DNA of 64,000 nt from Bufo bufo (lineage: Eukaryota > Chordata > Amphibia > Anura > Bufonidae): the NCBI RefSeq assembly GCF_905171765.1, contig NC_053390.1:576812471-576876470 (forward strand), written 5' to 3'. The notes under the pieces are model-generated. The model saw nothing but the letters and a program-made list of their open reading frames with translations, did no database searches and was not told where the DNA came from. The translations under genes were made by a program, and so were the position numbers. This document shows positions 1 to 11,062 of the stretch, piece after piece. Each line of letters starts with the position of its first letter. The first letter of the stretch is position 1.

Positions 1-1678
1 GCAGCCCATCCTGGACCTAGTACCAGCACTGCCGTACAACATGGTGAAGTGGCGAGCACCAGAAGGGCAGTTGAATCTGGTACGGTGGCACGTGCAATAG
101 TTACCCCGTCGCAGCCACCGCAAAGACAGGCCCGTAGAGCTCTAGGTGCTGGCAAACCCTGAGGTGCTGGCAAACCCTGATTGGCAGTCACCAACTTCAG
201 CCACACCTGTAGTTCCCCCTTTCACCGCCCAGTCTGGAGTTCGGGTTGAGAAGGCTCAGATCGGTTCGGCCCTGGGATTTTTGGAGCTGTTCTTGACTGC
301 GGAGCTCTTGGACTTAGTCGTGGCAGAAACAAATCGGTATGCCACTCAATTTATATCCGCCAACCCAGGAAGCTTTTATGCCCAGCCTTTCCGGTGGAAA
401 CCAGTCCAAGTTTCCGAAATTAAAATTTTTCTGGGCCTTCTCCTCAACATGGGCCTGACAAAAAAGCATGAATTGCGGTCATATTCGTCCACGAACCCGA
501 TTCATCACATGCCCATGTTCTCTGCTGCTATGTCCAGGACACGTTTTGAGACCATCCTGCGTTTCCTGCACTTAAGCTACAACAGCACCTCTCGTTCCAG
601 AGGCCACCCAGCTTTTGACCGGCTCCACAAAATTCGGCCTCTCAAAGACCACTTCAACCAGAAATTTGCAGATTTGTATACCCCCGAGCAAAACATCTGC
701 ATAGACGAGTCCCTAATACATTTTACCGGGCGCCTTGGCTTCAAACAATACATCCCAAGCAAGCGTGCCCGGTATGGGGTCAAATTGTATAAGCTCTGTG
801 AAAGGGCCACAGGCTATACCCACAAATTTCGGATCTATGAGGGAAAAGATCAGACCCTGGAGCCGGTCGGTTGCCCTGACTACCTGGGGAGCAGTGGGAA
901 GACAGTCTGGGACTTGGTGTCACCCTTATTTGGCAAGGGGTACCATCTTTATGTGGACAATTTTTACACAAGTGTGCACCTCTTCAGGCATTTGTTCCTA
1001 GAACAGATTGGCTGCTGTGGCACCGTGCGACCTAGTCGCGTGGGCTTCCCCCAACGGCTCGTTACCACCCATCTTGCAAGGGGGGAGAGGGCTGCCTTGT
1101 GTAACGAAGAACTGCTCGCGGTGAAATGGAGAGACAAGCGTGACGTTTACATGCTCTCCTCCAGTCACGCAGACACGACAATCCAAATTGAAAGGGCAAC
1201 CCGTGTCATTGAAAAGCCCCTCTGTGTCCACGACTATAATGCGCTCATGGGAGGGGTGGACTTCAATGACCAGATGTTGGCTCCCTATTTAGTTTCCCGA
1301 CGCACCAGACGCTGGTATAAGAAGGTGTCTGTATATTTAATTCAATTGGCTGCCTATAATAGTTTTGTTCTCTACAGTAAGGCTGGGAGAACACGATCCT
1401 TCCTCAAATTTCAGGAAGAGATCACCGAGAACCTTCTGTATCCAGGAGGTTCCGTGGCCCCAACCACCAGTGTAGTGAGCCGTCTACACGAGCGACATTT
1501 CCCCAGTGTCGTTCCTGGTACCTCAAACCAACCGCCACCCCGAAAAAAATGTCGTGTCTGTAGCAGGAGTGGAATAAGGCGTGACACCCGCTATTTCTGT
1601 CCTGACTGCCCTGACCACCCTGCCCTATTCTTAGGGGAGTGTTTCTAGAAGTACCACACACAGGTACACCTAGCATAG
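1..1678 (+). pseudogene. piggyBac transposase, 5' cut by window, frameshifted
   Basis: This is a cut-and-paste DDD transposase of the piggyBac family that excises and inserts at TTAA. The long open stretch from 146 to 1648 (500 residues) carries the three catalytic aspartates in family context: ICIDESL (about residue 187), YVDNFY (about 271) and GGVDFND (about 372). A C-terminal cysteine-rich finger starts with KKCRVC near residue 468. The open frame begins at a GTG and has no ATG. Coding-like sequence upstream (1-162) is in a different frame and ends at TGA 160-162. The switch coincides with an exact 18-bp tandem duplication (145-162/163-180) and one extra C, so the N-terminus is broken. TAG at 1646 also falls before a tail (YHTQ) that the family normally keeps; the next in-frame stop is at 1676-1678. 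Related to the Xenopus Uribo type by recognisable motifs (family knowledge). The catalytic core looks intact. Confidence 0.85.
145..180 (+). repeat. 18-bp perfect tandem duplication in piggyBac transposase
   Basis: GGTGCTGGCAAACCCTGA occurs twice in succession. Each copy ends in TGA. The first TGA closes the upstream frame, while the second falls across codons of the downstream frame. Confidence 0.95.
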
Positions 1679-1856
1679 GGATCACATCTCACAGGACAGG
1701 CACACAGGGCTATTAGGGCCCTTTCTCTCACAGCTGCTGCAAACCTCTCCTTTCACCTGGGATAAAGTGCATAATGTACTTCGCCACATCTTTGGGCGAT
1801 TTGCGCTTTGCACATTGTCTCATGGGGAAGGAGAGGTTTGTTATATAAAGGTAAAA

Positions 1857-3290
1857 AGTGTCACATGTGGTATCTCCGTACTCAGGAGAAGTTGGGCAAT
1901 GTGTTTTGTGGTGTCATTTTACATATACCCATGCTGGGTGAGATAAATATCTTGGTCAAATGCCAACTTTGTATAAAAAAATGGGAAAAGTTGTCTTTTG
2001 CCAAGATATTTCTCTCACCCAGCATGGGTATATGTAAAATGACAACCCAAAACACATTGCCCAACTTCTCCTGAGTACGGAGATACCAGATGTGTGACAC
2101 TTTTTTGCAGCCTAGGTGGGCAAAGGGGCCCACATTCCAAAGAGCACCTTTCGGATTTCACCGGCCATTTTTTACACATTTTGATTTCAAACTACTTACC
2201 ACACATTTGGGCCCCTAGAATGCCAGGGCAGTATAACTACCCCACAAGTGACCCCATTTTGGAAAGAAGACACCCCAAGGTATTCACTGATGGGCATAGT
2301 GAGTTCATGGAAGTTTTTATTTTTTGTCACAAGTTAGTGGAATATGAGACTTTGTAAGAAAAAAAATATATAAAATCATAATTTTCCGCTAACTTGTGAC
2401 AAAAAATAAAAAATTCTAGGAACTCGCCATGCCCATCAGCGAATACCTTGGGGTGTCTTCTTTCCAAAATGGGGTCACTTGTGGGGTAGTTATACTGCCC
2501 TGGCATTCTAGGGGCCCAAATGTGTGGTAAGTAGTTTGAAATCAAAATGTGTAAAAAATGGCATGTGAAATCCGAAAGGTGCTCTTTGGAATGTGGGCCC
2601 CTTTGCCCACCTAGGCTGCAAAAAAGTGTCACACATGTGGTATCTTCGTACTCAGGAGAAGTTGGGCAATGTGTTTTGGGGTGTCATTTTACATATACCC
2701 ATGCTGGGTGAGAGAAATATCTTGGCAAAAGACAACTTTTCCCATTTTTTTTATACAAAGTTGGCATTTGACCAAGATATTCATCTCACCCAGCATGGGT
2801 ATATGTTAAATGACACCCCAAAACACATTGCCTAACTTCTCCTGAGTACGGAGATACCACATGTGTGACACTTTTTTGCAGCCTAGGTGGGCAAAGGGGC
2901 CCACATTCCAAAGAGCACCTTTCGGATTTCACCGGCCATTTTTTACAGATTTTGATTTCAAACTACTTACCACACATTTGGGCCCCTAGAATGCCAGGGC
3001 AGTATAACTACCCCACAAGTGACCCCATTTTGGAAAGAAGACACCCCAAGGTATTCGCTGATGGGCATAGTGAGTTCATAGAAGTTTTTATTTTTTGTCA
3101 CAATTTAGTGGAATATGAGACTTTGCAAGAAAAAAAAAAAAATCATAATTTTCCACTAACTTGTGACAAAAAATAAAAAGTTCTATGAACTCACTATGCC
3201 CATCAGCGAATACCTTAGGGTATCTACTTTCCGAAATGGGGTCATTTGTGGGGTGTTTGTACTGTCTGGGCATTGTAGAACCTCAGGAAA
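1857..3290. repeat. Array of alternating palindromes (fold-back repeats)
   Basis: Two palindrome types alternate. Type A (1857-2102 and 2622-2877) has arms starting GTGTCACATGTGGTATC and the inverted GATACCACATGTGTGACAC around a poorly paired centre. Type B (about 2101-2625, and a diverged 2872-3290) has arms beginning GCAGCCTAGGTGGGCAAAGG and its inverse. The A+B unit is about 770 bp and is present twice in tandem. Open frames on both strands here are by-products of the palindromes. The same array lies at 15395-16190. Confidence 0.9.
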
Positions 3291-3742
3291 CATGACAGGT
3301 GCTCAGAAAGTCAGAGCTGCTTCAAAAAGCGGAAATTCACATCTTTGTACCATAGTTTGTAAACGCTATAACTTTTACCCAAACCATTTTTTTTTTACCC
3401 AAACATTTTTTTTTTATCAAAGACATGTAGAACAATAAATTTAGAGAAAAATTTATATATGGATGTCGTTTTTTTGCAAAATTTTACACCTGAAATTGAA
3501 AAATGTAATTTTTTTTGCAAAGAAAACGTTAAATTTTGATTAATAACAAAAAAGTAAAAATGTCAGCAGCAATGAAATACCACCAAATGAAAGCTCTATT
3601 AGTGAGAAGAAAAGGAGGTAAAATTCATTTGGGTGGTAAGTTGCATGACCGAGCAATAAACGGTGAAAGTACTGTAGGTCAGAAGTGTAAAAAGTGGCCT
3701 GGTCATTAAGGGTGTTTAAGCTATAGGGGCTGAGGTGGTTAA

Positions 3743-4135
3743 TCTTTTATTCCCATACGGTATGTACCTCTCACAATGAGATTTTAGGATGTTTTTAAAG
3801 ATATCCCATTTTGTGGCTGGATTTTTATTTTTGAGGACTTTGTCCCAGTTAGTTAGGCCTATGGCCTCTCTTAGTTGGCTAAATTTAGCTTTTTTGAAGT
3901 TTGGTATTTTTGTTCCTCCCTGTAGAAACACTCTTTTGAATGATTGGAAGGTTATTACTTTATGGTCACTATTTCCCAGGTGTCCACCAACCTGCACGTC
4001 TGTTGTTCTGTCAGGCCTATTGGTTAATACTAAGTCGAGTATGGCCGTCCCTCTAGTCGGGTCCTGAACCAGTTGGGAGAGGGGTAATTGTCTTTGGTTA
4101 TTGCCAAGAACCTGTTTCCCTTATGAGATAGGGAC
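3743..4135 (-). pseudogene. CR1-like LINE endonuclease fragment
   Basis: Reading the minus strand gives a conserved non-LTR retrotransposon stretch: a PTRGTAILDLVLTN motif, then LGNSDHKVI. This is the end of the apurinic endonuclease domain, in which the SDH histidine and aspartate are catalytic. It is followed by the linker typical of CR1 (FSQLREAIG...). The open part runs 3997 to 3716 and continues upstream on the minus strand to about 4120. No reverse transcriptase follows; the fragment ends at the piggyBac TTAA (3739-3742). The piggyBac element therefore probably landed in, or next to, this old LINE. Assignment to CR1 rather than another APE-type clade is from motif memory. Confidence 0.7.
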
Positions 4136-4138
4136 GAG

Positions 4139-4447
4139 TGCAGTACTGTCTTAGGGGTTATTCATCACAAGAACCTGACATATATCTGGACACTGCTAAG
4201 CGCTTGAATCCTAGACAAGCAATCTGGGCCTTGTTCTTAACCCAGTTTTATTTTATTGTTACATATTGTCCTAGGTCAGGTAATGTGAAAGTGGACGGTT
4301 TTGGTATTTGTCATTTTATCAATACTGAACCTGGTAACATTTTACCTCCTGGTATTGTCATTGCTGCCGTTAATCCTGATCTTGCCTCTGAAATACAATG
4401 TCAGGATTTAGCTCCCGGTAAATTGTTTGTTCCTCCAAATCTTTGCC
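4139..4447 (+). pseudogene. Gypsy pol relic: RNase H end to integrase tether
   Basis: The translated frame contains TAKRLNPRQAIWALF and the RSGNVKVDGF counterpart of the usual NVKADALSR signature. This marks the junction between RNase H and integrase in chromodomain Gypsy elements. It matches, in order, the better preserved Gypsy at 18179-23223 (minus strand). The frame runs to the TTAA at 4448, where a MITE interrupts it. The same relic resumes at 4873 and again near 7746. Upstream gag, protease and RT are absent. Confidence 0.75.
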
Positions 4448-4872
4448 TTAAAGCGTCACCTTGATCAACCCTATACAAGCAGGCATATAGCCTGGTAGGG
4501 TTGCTGATGCTGATTAAGATGATACCTGTCTTTTATCTGTAGGTAGTAGCATTGTAGAGAAACAGCGGGTGTGCAGGCGCGAGATCAGAGGCCAGAGGTC
4601 TAGCGTGGTCAATCTAAAGGGAGGGGGCATAATTTGAAGGAGAGGGGCGTCAGTATGGAGCACCCGGGCTGTCGCAGGAGATGTGTTCAAACCGCATAAA
4701 CCCTCCTCCTGGTGCTCCAACAGCTCATTAGCATATTTAGAAAAGTTCAAACTTCTCCACAACACCACTACCTACAGATAAAAGACAGGTATAGTTTTAA
4801 TCTGTGTCAGCAACCCTACCAGGCTATATGCCTGGTTATATAGGGTCGATCTGGGTGACAGAGCCGCTTTAA
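4448..4872. mobile_element. TTAA fold-back MITE (piggyBac-type) inside Gypsy relic
   Basis: TTAA 4448-4451 and 4869-4872 flank a sequence whose two ends are inverted copies. The left end has AAGCGTCACC...CCTGGTAGGGTTGCTGATGC...TACCTGTCTTTTATCTGTAGGTAGT; the right end has the inverse, ending GGGTGACAGAGCCGCTTTAA. The arms are roughly 100 bp around a unique centre. There is no coding capacity. The flanking Gypsy pol sequence continues on both sides, confirming insertion. Confidence 0.8.
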
Positions 4873-5033
4873 AGTTGTGGAGGAATCTCATTGTTCTGTA
4901 CTTGCAGGTCATCCGGGAATTGCTGGGACTTTAGACACACATCTCAATGGATTCCATTACTGACCTTCTGCCCCCCCATGGGAAGATGGCCGTCTGCATG
5001 GTCATTGATAGGTTCTCTCAAATGTGTCACCTA
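4873..5033 (+). pseudogene. Gypsy pol relic: integrase N-terminal part
   Basis: This continues the relic after the MITE. AGHPGIAGT is the start of the integrase HHCC zinc region. After an internal loss comes MDSITDLLPPHG...VIDRFSQMCHL, the region around the first catalytic aspartate of the integrase core. The stretch between the zinc region and the core is missing, and stops are present in the first segment. The reading ends at about 5033, where a repeat beginning CTTCTTTCACAC takes over. Confidence 0.75.
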
Positions 5034-5647
5034 AGGCTTCTTTCACACAAACTATACGCATTGCATCAGGATGCGTTCAGGGTGCGCTCAGTAAAACTCA
5101 CACCATTTCCCAAGCAAGTTCAGTCAGTTTTGTCTGCATTTGCATTCAGTGTTTCAGTTTTTTCTGCGCATGTGCAATCAGTTTTGATGCGTTTTTCACA
5201 AGCATTAAAAAAACCTGAAGAAGACTTACAAACAATATCTCCTACTGCAGCCAGATGCAATGTGTTTTTCACTGAAGCCCCATTCAATTCTATGGGGCCA
5301 GGCAGTGGCGTCTCTAGCTTTCTAATTTTGGGTGGGCACACTGGGGGCCAGGACAAAAGTAGGGGGGGCAGCTATAAAAACGATACATTTACACAAGTAC
5401 GCTTAGAAATGCTGCGATACTTTACCCAATACCTAAAACCGCAACAGGGATGAAAAGTCCTGCTGTCTGTGGTTTAAAAAAAAAAAACAATCACTCAGAT
5501 TTCAACATGTCCTAGTTGCCTGTGGATGACACTTTTATAGGGAGGGGAATCTGTGGATCACACTGCTATGGGGGGGATCTGTGGATAACACATACCGTAT
5601 ATAGCATCTTATGCTATATGTGTCATCCACAGATCCACCCCATGACA

Positions 5648-5853
5648 GTGTCATCCCCATTTCCCCCTCCATAGCAGTGTCATCCACAGATCCCCCTCCC
5701 TATAACAGTGTCATCCACAGATCCCCCTCCCTATAACAGTGTCATCCACAGATCCCCCTCCCTATAACAGTGTCATCCACAGATCCCCCTCCCTATAACA
5801 GTGTCATCCACAGATCCCCCTCCCTATAACAGTGTCATCCACAGATCCCCCTC
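5648..5853. repeat. 31-bp tandem repeat
   Basis: About seven head-to-tail units of a 31-bp sequence containing TGTCATCCACAGATCCCCC and TCCCTATAACAG. Just upstream (5520-5640) the same words appear in inverted orientation, so the array begins with a hairpin-capable region. Confidence 0.9.
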
Positions 5854-6529
5854 CCCGCCACTCACATGAGTGTACATTTGACATTTCTAAAGTGTAATCC
5901 ATATCCTGCAGGATTAAGCAGCCGCTCATCTCTACTAGTACCTTAACCTTACACCACTCGGCTAGCTTCGGTAACAGGGCCAGGCTACTGCCTACAGGCA
6001 CTGCCTGTTAGTTGTTAATGAGCGAGTGCTGATTTCTGCAGGTCAGAGCATACGGATTACACTCCTGTGAGCGGTCCAGACCAATGGCGGATCCAGAGCC
6101 TGGTCTCGGGAGGGGCACTTCCAGATTATTTTATGTCCGCCGCCACAGAACAAGGGTGCTTATAGAACAGAGTACACAGTGTAGAGGTATACTGTATATT
6201 GTGTGGCACAGTGTATGCTATATGTGTATAACATAAACATATTTCACATGAAAACTTACAATTACTTGGCTTGGCCCTTGGGGATCTCGGACGCCACTTC
6301 AACACTTTGGCCAGGGGCTCGGCGGAGCTGATGTTGTGTTTTATCCTAATGAGAAAGATTTCATAATAAGGATTTGGAGAAGGGGCAGAGGGATAGCAGA
6401 GCAGGGAGAGGCTGGTGCTGCTACTAGGGGGTCATACCATGGGGGAGTAATAAAGCCCACCATAATGCCCCTCAGTAGAAATAATTCTCCTTATAATGTG
6501 ACAATGCAAAAAATACCCCCTTGTAATGC

Positions 6530-7165
6530 CCCCAGTTGAGCTAATGTCCCCCATAGTATGCCAGTATAAAATACCCCTATATAGTGCCCCCAGTAAATGC
6601 CCCCATAATGTACCAGTATAAAATGCCCCATATATCGTGCCCCAGTAGATGCCCTCAGTGTCCCCCATACTATGCAAGTATAAAATACCCCTTCTTAGTG
6701 CCCCCCATAGATGACTCCATAGTACTCCTCTCCCCCCTTCCCCATAGTACCCACTATAATGTGTCCTAGTATAAAATGCTACTGTACAGAGCCCCCCATA
6801 TAAAATACCCCTTCTTTGTGGCCTCAGTAGATGCCCCTATAGTGCCCACCAATAATGTGCCAGTAATAAGTGCCCTCAATAACGTGCCAGTAATAAGTGC
6901 CCTCAATAACGTGCCAGTAATAAGTGCCCCCAATAACGTGCCAGTAACAAGAGCCCCCCATCACGTGCCAGTAACAAGAGTCCCCCAATGTGCCAGTAAT
7001 AAGAGCCCAGCCCCCCATCATGTGCCAGTAATAATCCCCCCCATCATGTGCCAGTAATAAGCCCCCCATCATGTGCCAGTAATAATCCCCCCATCATGTG
7101 CCAGTAATAGGCCCCCTCATCATGTGCCAGTAATAAGCCCCCCCAATGTGGCAGTAACAAGAGCC
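6530..7165. repeat. Degenerate tandem repeats (ATGTGCCAGTAATAA words)
   Basis: There are repeated blocks of CCCCCATCATGTGCCAGTAATAAG at about 25-bp spacing in 6980-7140. A looser version (GTGCCAGTATAAAATACCCC) extends upstream. Open frames on both strands here are low-complexity artefacts. Confidence 0.8.
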
Positions 7166-7745
7166 CACCTAATGTGCCTGTAAAACTATTGTAAAAAAAA
7201 AAAAAAAAAACACTTATACTTACCTCCTTGGCAGCAATGCGATGCAGGCCTCTTCCGGCCTGTGTCCCGCGCTGTATGGCTCAGGCGGCGCGATGACATC
7301 ATCGCACCGCCTGCGCCGGCCTCTGATAGGCTGCCGGCCTAGTGCCTGCAGCCTATCAGAGGAAGGGGAAGGGACACGCCTCTCCCCTGCCGCAGCACAG
7401 CACAGGCAGATGACTATGGAGATGAGCGCAATGGAAGCGCTCCTCTCCCTGTACCCGAGTGCGGCGGCTCACTTGGGGGGGCATTTTAGTTGGGGGGGCA
7501 CAGCGTGATGTAGGGGGGGCCGCGGCCCCCTCTGGCCCACCCCTGGCGACGCCACTGGGGCCAGGGCTGCGTGAAAAACAGAATATAGAACATGCTACGA
7601 TTCTCATGCAACGCAGAAATGATGTGTGAAAAACAACGCTCATGTGCACAGACCCATTGAAATGAATGGGTCAGGATTCAGTGCCGATACTATGCGTTCA
7701 CTCCACGCATCTCACCCATGCGGAAGTGAACGCACGGAACTCGCG

Positions 7746-8205
7746 CGGAAACTTCTAGACGCTAAAAAATTAGATACCTTGTTAGACGACAATATTCTCA
7801 AATACATGGGATACCCGAGTCCATCGTCTCAGATACAGGTGTCCAATTTGTCTCGAGATTCTGGAGAGAATTTAGTAAGAGACTGGGGATCAAACTGTCC
7901 TTGTCATCTGCATTCCATCCTGAGACAAATGGACAAACTGAAAGAGTCAACCAGGTACTGGAGCAGTTTTTAAGATGCTTTATGTCTGACAGAACAAGTG
8001 GAAGAGGTTTTTGTCCCTAGCGGAGTTTGCTATCAACAATCATGTTAGCTCCTCTAGTGGCATCTCACCTTTTTATTGTAATTATGGTTTTAATCGTTTT
8101 TCATCAGCTTCTGGGCTAAGCTCTGTGAGTCCTGCAGTGGATACTATCGTTAATGATCTGTGCACAGTTTGGGGCCAGGCTCACAAGATCCAGGAAAAAG
8201 CTTAA
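7746..8205 (+). pseudogene. Gypsy pol relic: integrase core and C-terminal part
   Basis: The frames contain [26 protein letters not shown] (second catalytic aspartate) and [20 protein letters not shown] (catalytic glutamate). [19 protein letters not shown] follows. The pieces lie in two frames, so at least one frameshift is present. It is the direct continuation of the relic at 4139-5033 with the 5034-7745 insertion removed. It stops near 8205 without the chromodomain. Confidence 0.8.
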
Positions 8206-8369
8206 AGCATAAAGCACCACCAAATACTTACTAGAAGTGCACAAATAGTCCCACAAAATGGACAGTGACATACCAGAGGGGGATCAATGGCAAAAATTCC
8301 CACAAAAAATATGTATTTTAATCAGGGGCCATTTTTATGCGTTTTGAAGGGAAACTCTCAAAAATGTGC

Positions 8370-8655
8370 CCTGCTGGAGCCTAGAAATTTTTATTTTAGG
8401 CCATGGGAGTACGGGCCCCAAAAATTAGGCATTCACCGGACAGAAAAGAACAAGTGATTTTGTGGCTGGAGGTATATTAGCTGGTCAGTGGATAACTATT
8501 TTACTGTAGGCCAGTGGAGTACAGGCCCCAAACATTAGGCATTCACCAGACAGAAAAGAATAAGTGATTATGTGGCTGGACGTACATTAGACGGTCAGTG
8601 GATAACAATTTTACTGCAGGCAGGTGGAATACAGGCCCCAAACATTAGGCTGGAG
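8370..8655. repeat. 110-bp tandem repeat, first block
   Basis: Two to three diverged units contain CAGTGGAGTACAGGCCCC, CATTAGGCATTCACC and AGTGATTATGTGGCTGG. The same unit forms a cleaner array at 17130-17525. Confidence 0.85.
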
Positions 8656-9408
8656 GTAGGGGCTTTGCTAGGCTAAAACTTTCGGGGCCGGGTCACCTGA
8701 TGTTTTGTCCCAGGCCCCGAATATACTGCCTGCCAGGCAGATACAACTGTATTGCGGTCCTCAGGCCGTCAATACAATTTAATGTAATGCACTGCAAGAT
8801 CTGAAGGACCTGTGATGACATCACAGGTCATGTGATCAGTGCAGAAGGCAGGGGTTGAGAAGGACCTGCGATGATGTCACCATCATGTGACCAGTGCAGG
8901 AGAGGACGGCAGCGAAGAGGAGAAGAAGCTGTAGTGATGTCTGTATATAAGGAGAGGTAAGTGAAGGGAGAGGCAGAGCAATGCTGGGAGTTGTGGTTAT
9001 TTAACTGGGACTGTAGGTTAGGGCTGTGTCACGGATGATGTTGCAGATAGCTGGAAGTTATGAATAAACGTCCGACTGGCTTGATCCCAAACTAAGGAGC
9101 ATATAGGTGACCCCTATAAAACCCTAAGAGCTCACCCTGACTGCTAAGCACATACAAGGGTCTCAGAGGTAGACGATTGTATGCCCACGTACCTAAGACT
9201 GTGTGACACCTGAAAACCCTATAATAGTGAGGGGACACGACCACCGGCTCCCTGCACTTAATACGGAGGGAGTCAGGGTCACCTAGAATCAAGCCAGCAA
9301 GGAAACACAATACATGAAAGGACTTATCTGAACAAGCAGCAGCAGAAGCCTCCAGCAGTGAACACTTCAATCCAGGAAGTAGTATAAACTGCAAAGTGAG
9401 GCAGTATG

Positions 9409-11062
9409 CTTTGCAAATTTTGCAAAATGTGAAGATCAGACAATATTGCTTAGAATTCCCTTCACCATTAACAACGGTGTCAGACTGCCTATATAGAGAT
9501 AAAATAGCTTCACAAACATTACCACGTAAATTGTCTGAGTGCAGAGCTAGACTGGATGAACTACTAGATGATACTGGAACATTTTTAAATAAATCTGAAT
9601 TAGCTGCCAAACTTTCAATAAACGAACTACACACAATGCAATATGAATACTTAAAAGCACAAGTCAAGTTTTTTCTTGCACATTCTAGGTCAAACTCTGA
9701 TCTCTCATGGTTTGAGAAACTTCTAACTCAGACAAAACCTCCTACGAAAATAATTGCTAACATAACCAGACAACTTAGTTTGATGGACAAACCCAATGCT
9801 CTATATTACATCAGAGAATGGGAAAATGACTTAAACCGGACATTTTCTGACATCGAGGTTAGTTTATTGTTATCTGCCCCAAAACAGATTTCTAGATGCA
9901 TTACAATACAAGAAAATGCTTATAAGATATTAACTAGGTGGTATCTGACACCCCATAAATTGAGTAAAATATATCCCCTCACATCCAAAAATTGCTGGAG
10001 ATGCAATATACAGGTAGGAGATTTCCTCCATATTTGGTGGTCATGTCCTAAGATAATTAACTTCTGGAAAGACATATTTCTCAAGATCAGGAAGATCTTG
10101 CATTTATCAGAGGTAAGACTTCCATTTCTTCCAGAAATAGCATTACTCTCTCTTTTACCGACTTCCCTGTCCAAGATAGAAAAGAGCTTGATAAGAATTT
10201 TAATAGCTGCTGGTAGATTACTAATTGCAATAAAATGGAAATCGGAGGACATCCCATCAAGACCTCAATGGTCCGCTAAAGTAAATGATATTGCCAGATT
10301 GGAGGAGCTCTCGCACTGGGAACTTAGGAATCACTCCAAATTTTAAAAAAATGGGGGCCTTGGAAGTCAGAAACACAGATCTAAAAGCTCTTAATTATGT
10401 CTACATAAACATAGATTAATAAATAACACATACACTAATATGTGAAAATATTCTGGTAAAGGGTCCGGCTGGTCTGTACTTGGAGTCTCGTTGGAGGATA
10501 TTTAATATGCAAGAAACCTTACTCCTGAGTGGTTTTTTAACTACTTGAGGACTTTTAAATAATTGTCTAGAGGAAATATTGTTCTGTTCTCCCCCCCCCA
10601 CCTTTCCCTCCCTCCCCTCATTCCCCTCCCCTTCTCTCCACCCCCCCTTTTTTTTCTCGTACCAGCTTAACACACCTGACTCTTAACCCCCCTCCCTCCC
10701 CCTCTTCCCATTAGTTATCCATAACTTCCTGTTTACCCCCTCTTCCTTATTCTACCACATATTACTTAATCAAAATGAATAGACACTAACATTGTATCTC
10801 CCCAGAACTATGTTGGATTTCATCAACCTAATACAGTGAACTCAAGGATATCTATACAGTTTCTGTTATACAGATTTTTTTTCTTTCTTCAAGTTATAAT
10901 AACAAACCCCAGATACTAATGCATACTGTATTACTTTACAATGTCCAAATGCTATCTACTCGCTATACAACATGGTTGATGTATACCTTTCTACTAAGTG
11001 TCATTGTAGAACATTTTATATTATGTGGATGTTTATTTCTTGAAATAATAAAAATAATTTTG
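9409..11062 (+). mobile_element. 5'-truncated L1 insertion (16-bp TSD)
   Basis: AAAGTGAGGCAGTATG occurs at 9393-9408 and again at 11063-11078, flanking L1 sequence that ends in an A-rich tail (AATAATAAAAATAATTTT). The target is the interior of the solo LTR. The insertion contains the end of ORF2 and about 700 bp of 3' UTR, including a C-rich/CT-rich stretch (10590-10740). Confidence 0.85.
9411..10346 (+). pseudogene. L1 ORF2 C-terminal fragment
   Basis: About 310 residues are open to the TAA at 10344. The family hallmark is the C-terminal cysteine motif: NCWRCNIQVGDFLHIWWSCP (about residues 205-225), with FW following. It is preceded by a YKILTRWYLTP segment typical of L1 ORF2 after the reverse transcriptase. 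ORF2 encodes endonuclease and reverse transcriptase, but those domains are missing here because the copy is 5'-truncated. The stretch is open throughout, suggesting a moderately young insertion. It cannot be functional. Confidence 0.8.

Larger units (their letters stand above)
1..3738 (+). mobile_element. piggyBac element, right-hand part (left end outside window)
   Basis: The element consists of a transposase gene (1-1678), a 3' region of palindromes (1857-3290), an AT-rich subterminal region, and a right end reading ...AGGGGCTGAGGTGG immediately before TTAA at 3739-3742. TTAA is the obligatory piggyBac target. The same right end followed by TTAA recurs at 16656-16659, which supports the boundary. 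The left terminal repeat lies beyond the window, so completeness cannot be judged. The sequence beyond TTAA (3743 onward) is an unrelated LINE fragment, consistent with an insertion junction. Confidence 0.8.
5303..7557. mobile_element. Non-autonomous hAT-type element (8-bp TSD GGGCCAGG)
   Basis: The ends are CAGTGGCGTCTCTAGC on the left and GGCGACGCCACTG on the right, i.e. a CAGTGGCGTC terminal inverted repeat. GGGCCAGG directly flanks both sides (5295-5302 and 7558-7565), an 8-bp target-site duplication as expected for hAT elements. The interior is short tandem repeats and G-rich or C-rich tracts with no transposase. Confidence 0.85.
5034..7745. mobile_element. Non-autonomous element, split by a hAT-type insertion
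   Basis: Repeat sequence separates two parts of the same Gypsy integrase. Its outer portions (5034-5302 and 7558-7745) share GCGTT/AACGC-rich inverted stretches and the phrase CCATTCAATTCTATGGGGCC. They are contiguous if the 5303-7557 insertion is removed. The right boundary is uncertain by tens of bases, and clear terminal repeats were not found. Confidence 0.5.

Noticed and set aside
1857..3290. Several 80-110 codon proteins (MTLFCSLGGQRGPHSKEHL type) occurring on both strands
   Set aside because: They arise from the palindromes, so the same protein appears on both strands; no homologous family is known to me.
7242..7508. 88-codon frame in GC-rich DNA
   Set aside because: It lies in the interior of a non-autonomous element with defined ends and has no recognisable domain.
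5034..7745. A single large hAT element
   Set aside because: The exact GGGCCAGG duplication places the hAT-type ends at 5303 and 7557; the outer sequence is a different repeat.
9092..9667. 191-codon minus-strand frame
   Set aside because: It crosses the LTR/L1 junction, so it is a chance join of two unrelated sequences.
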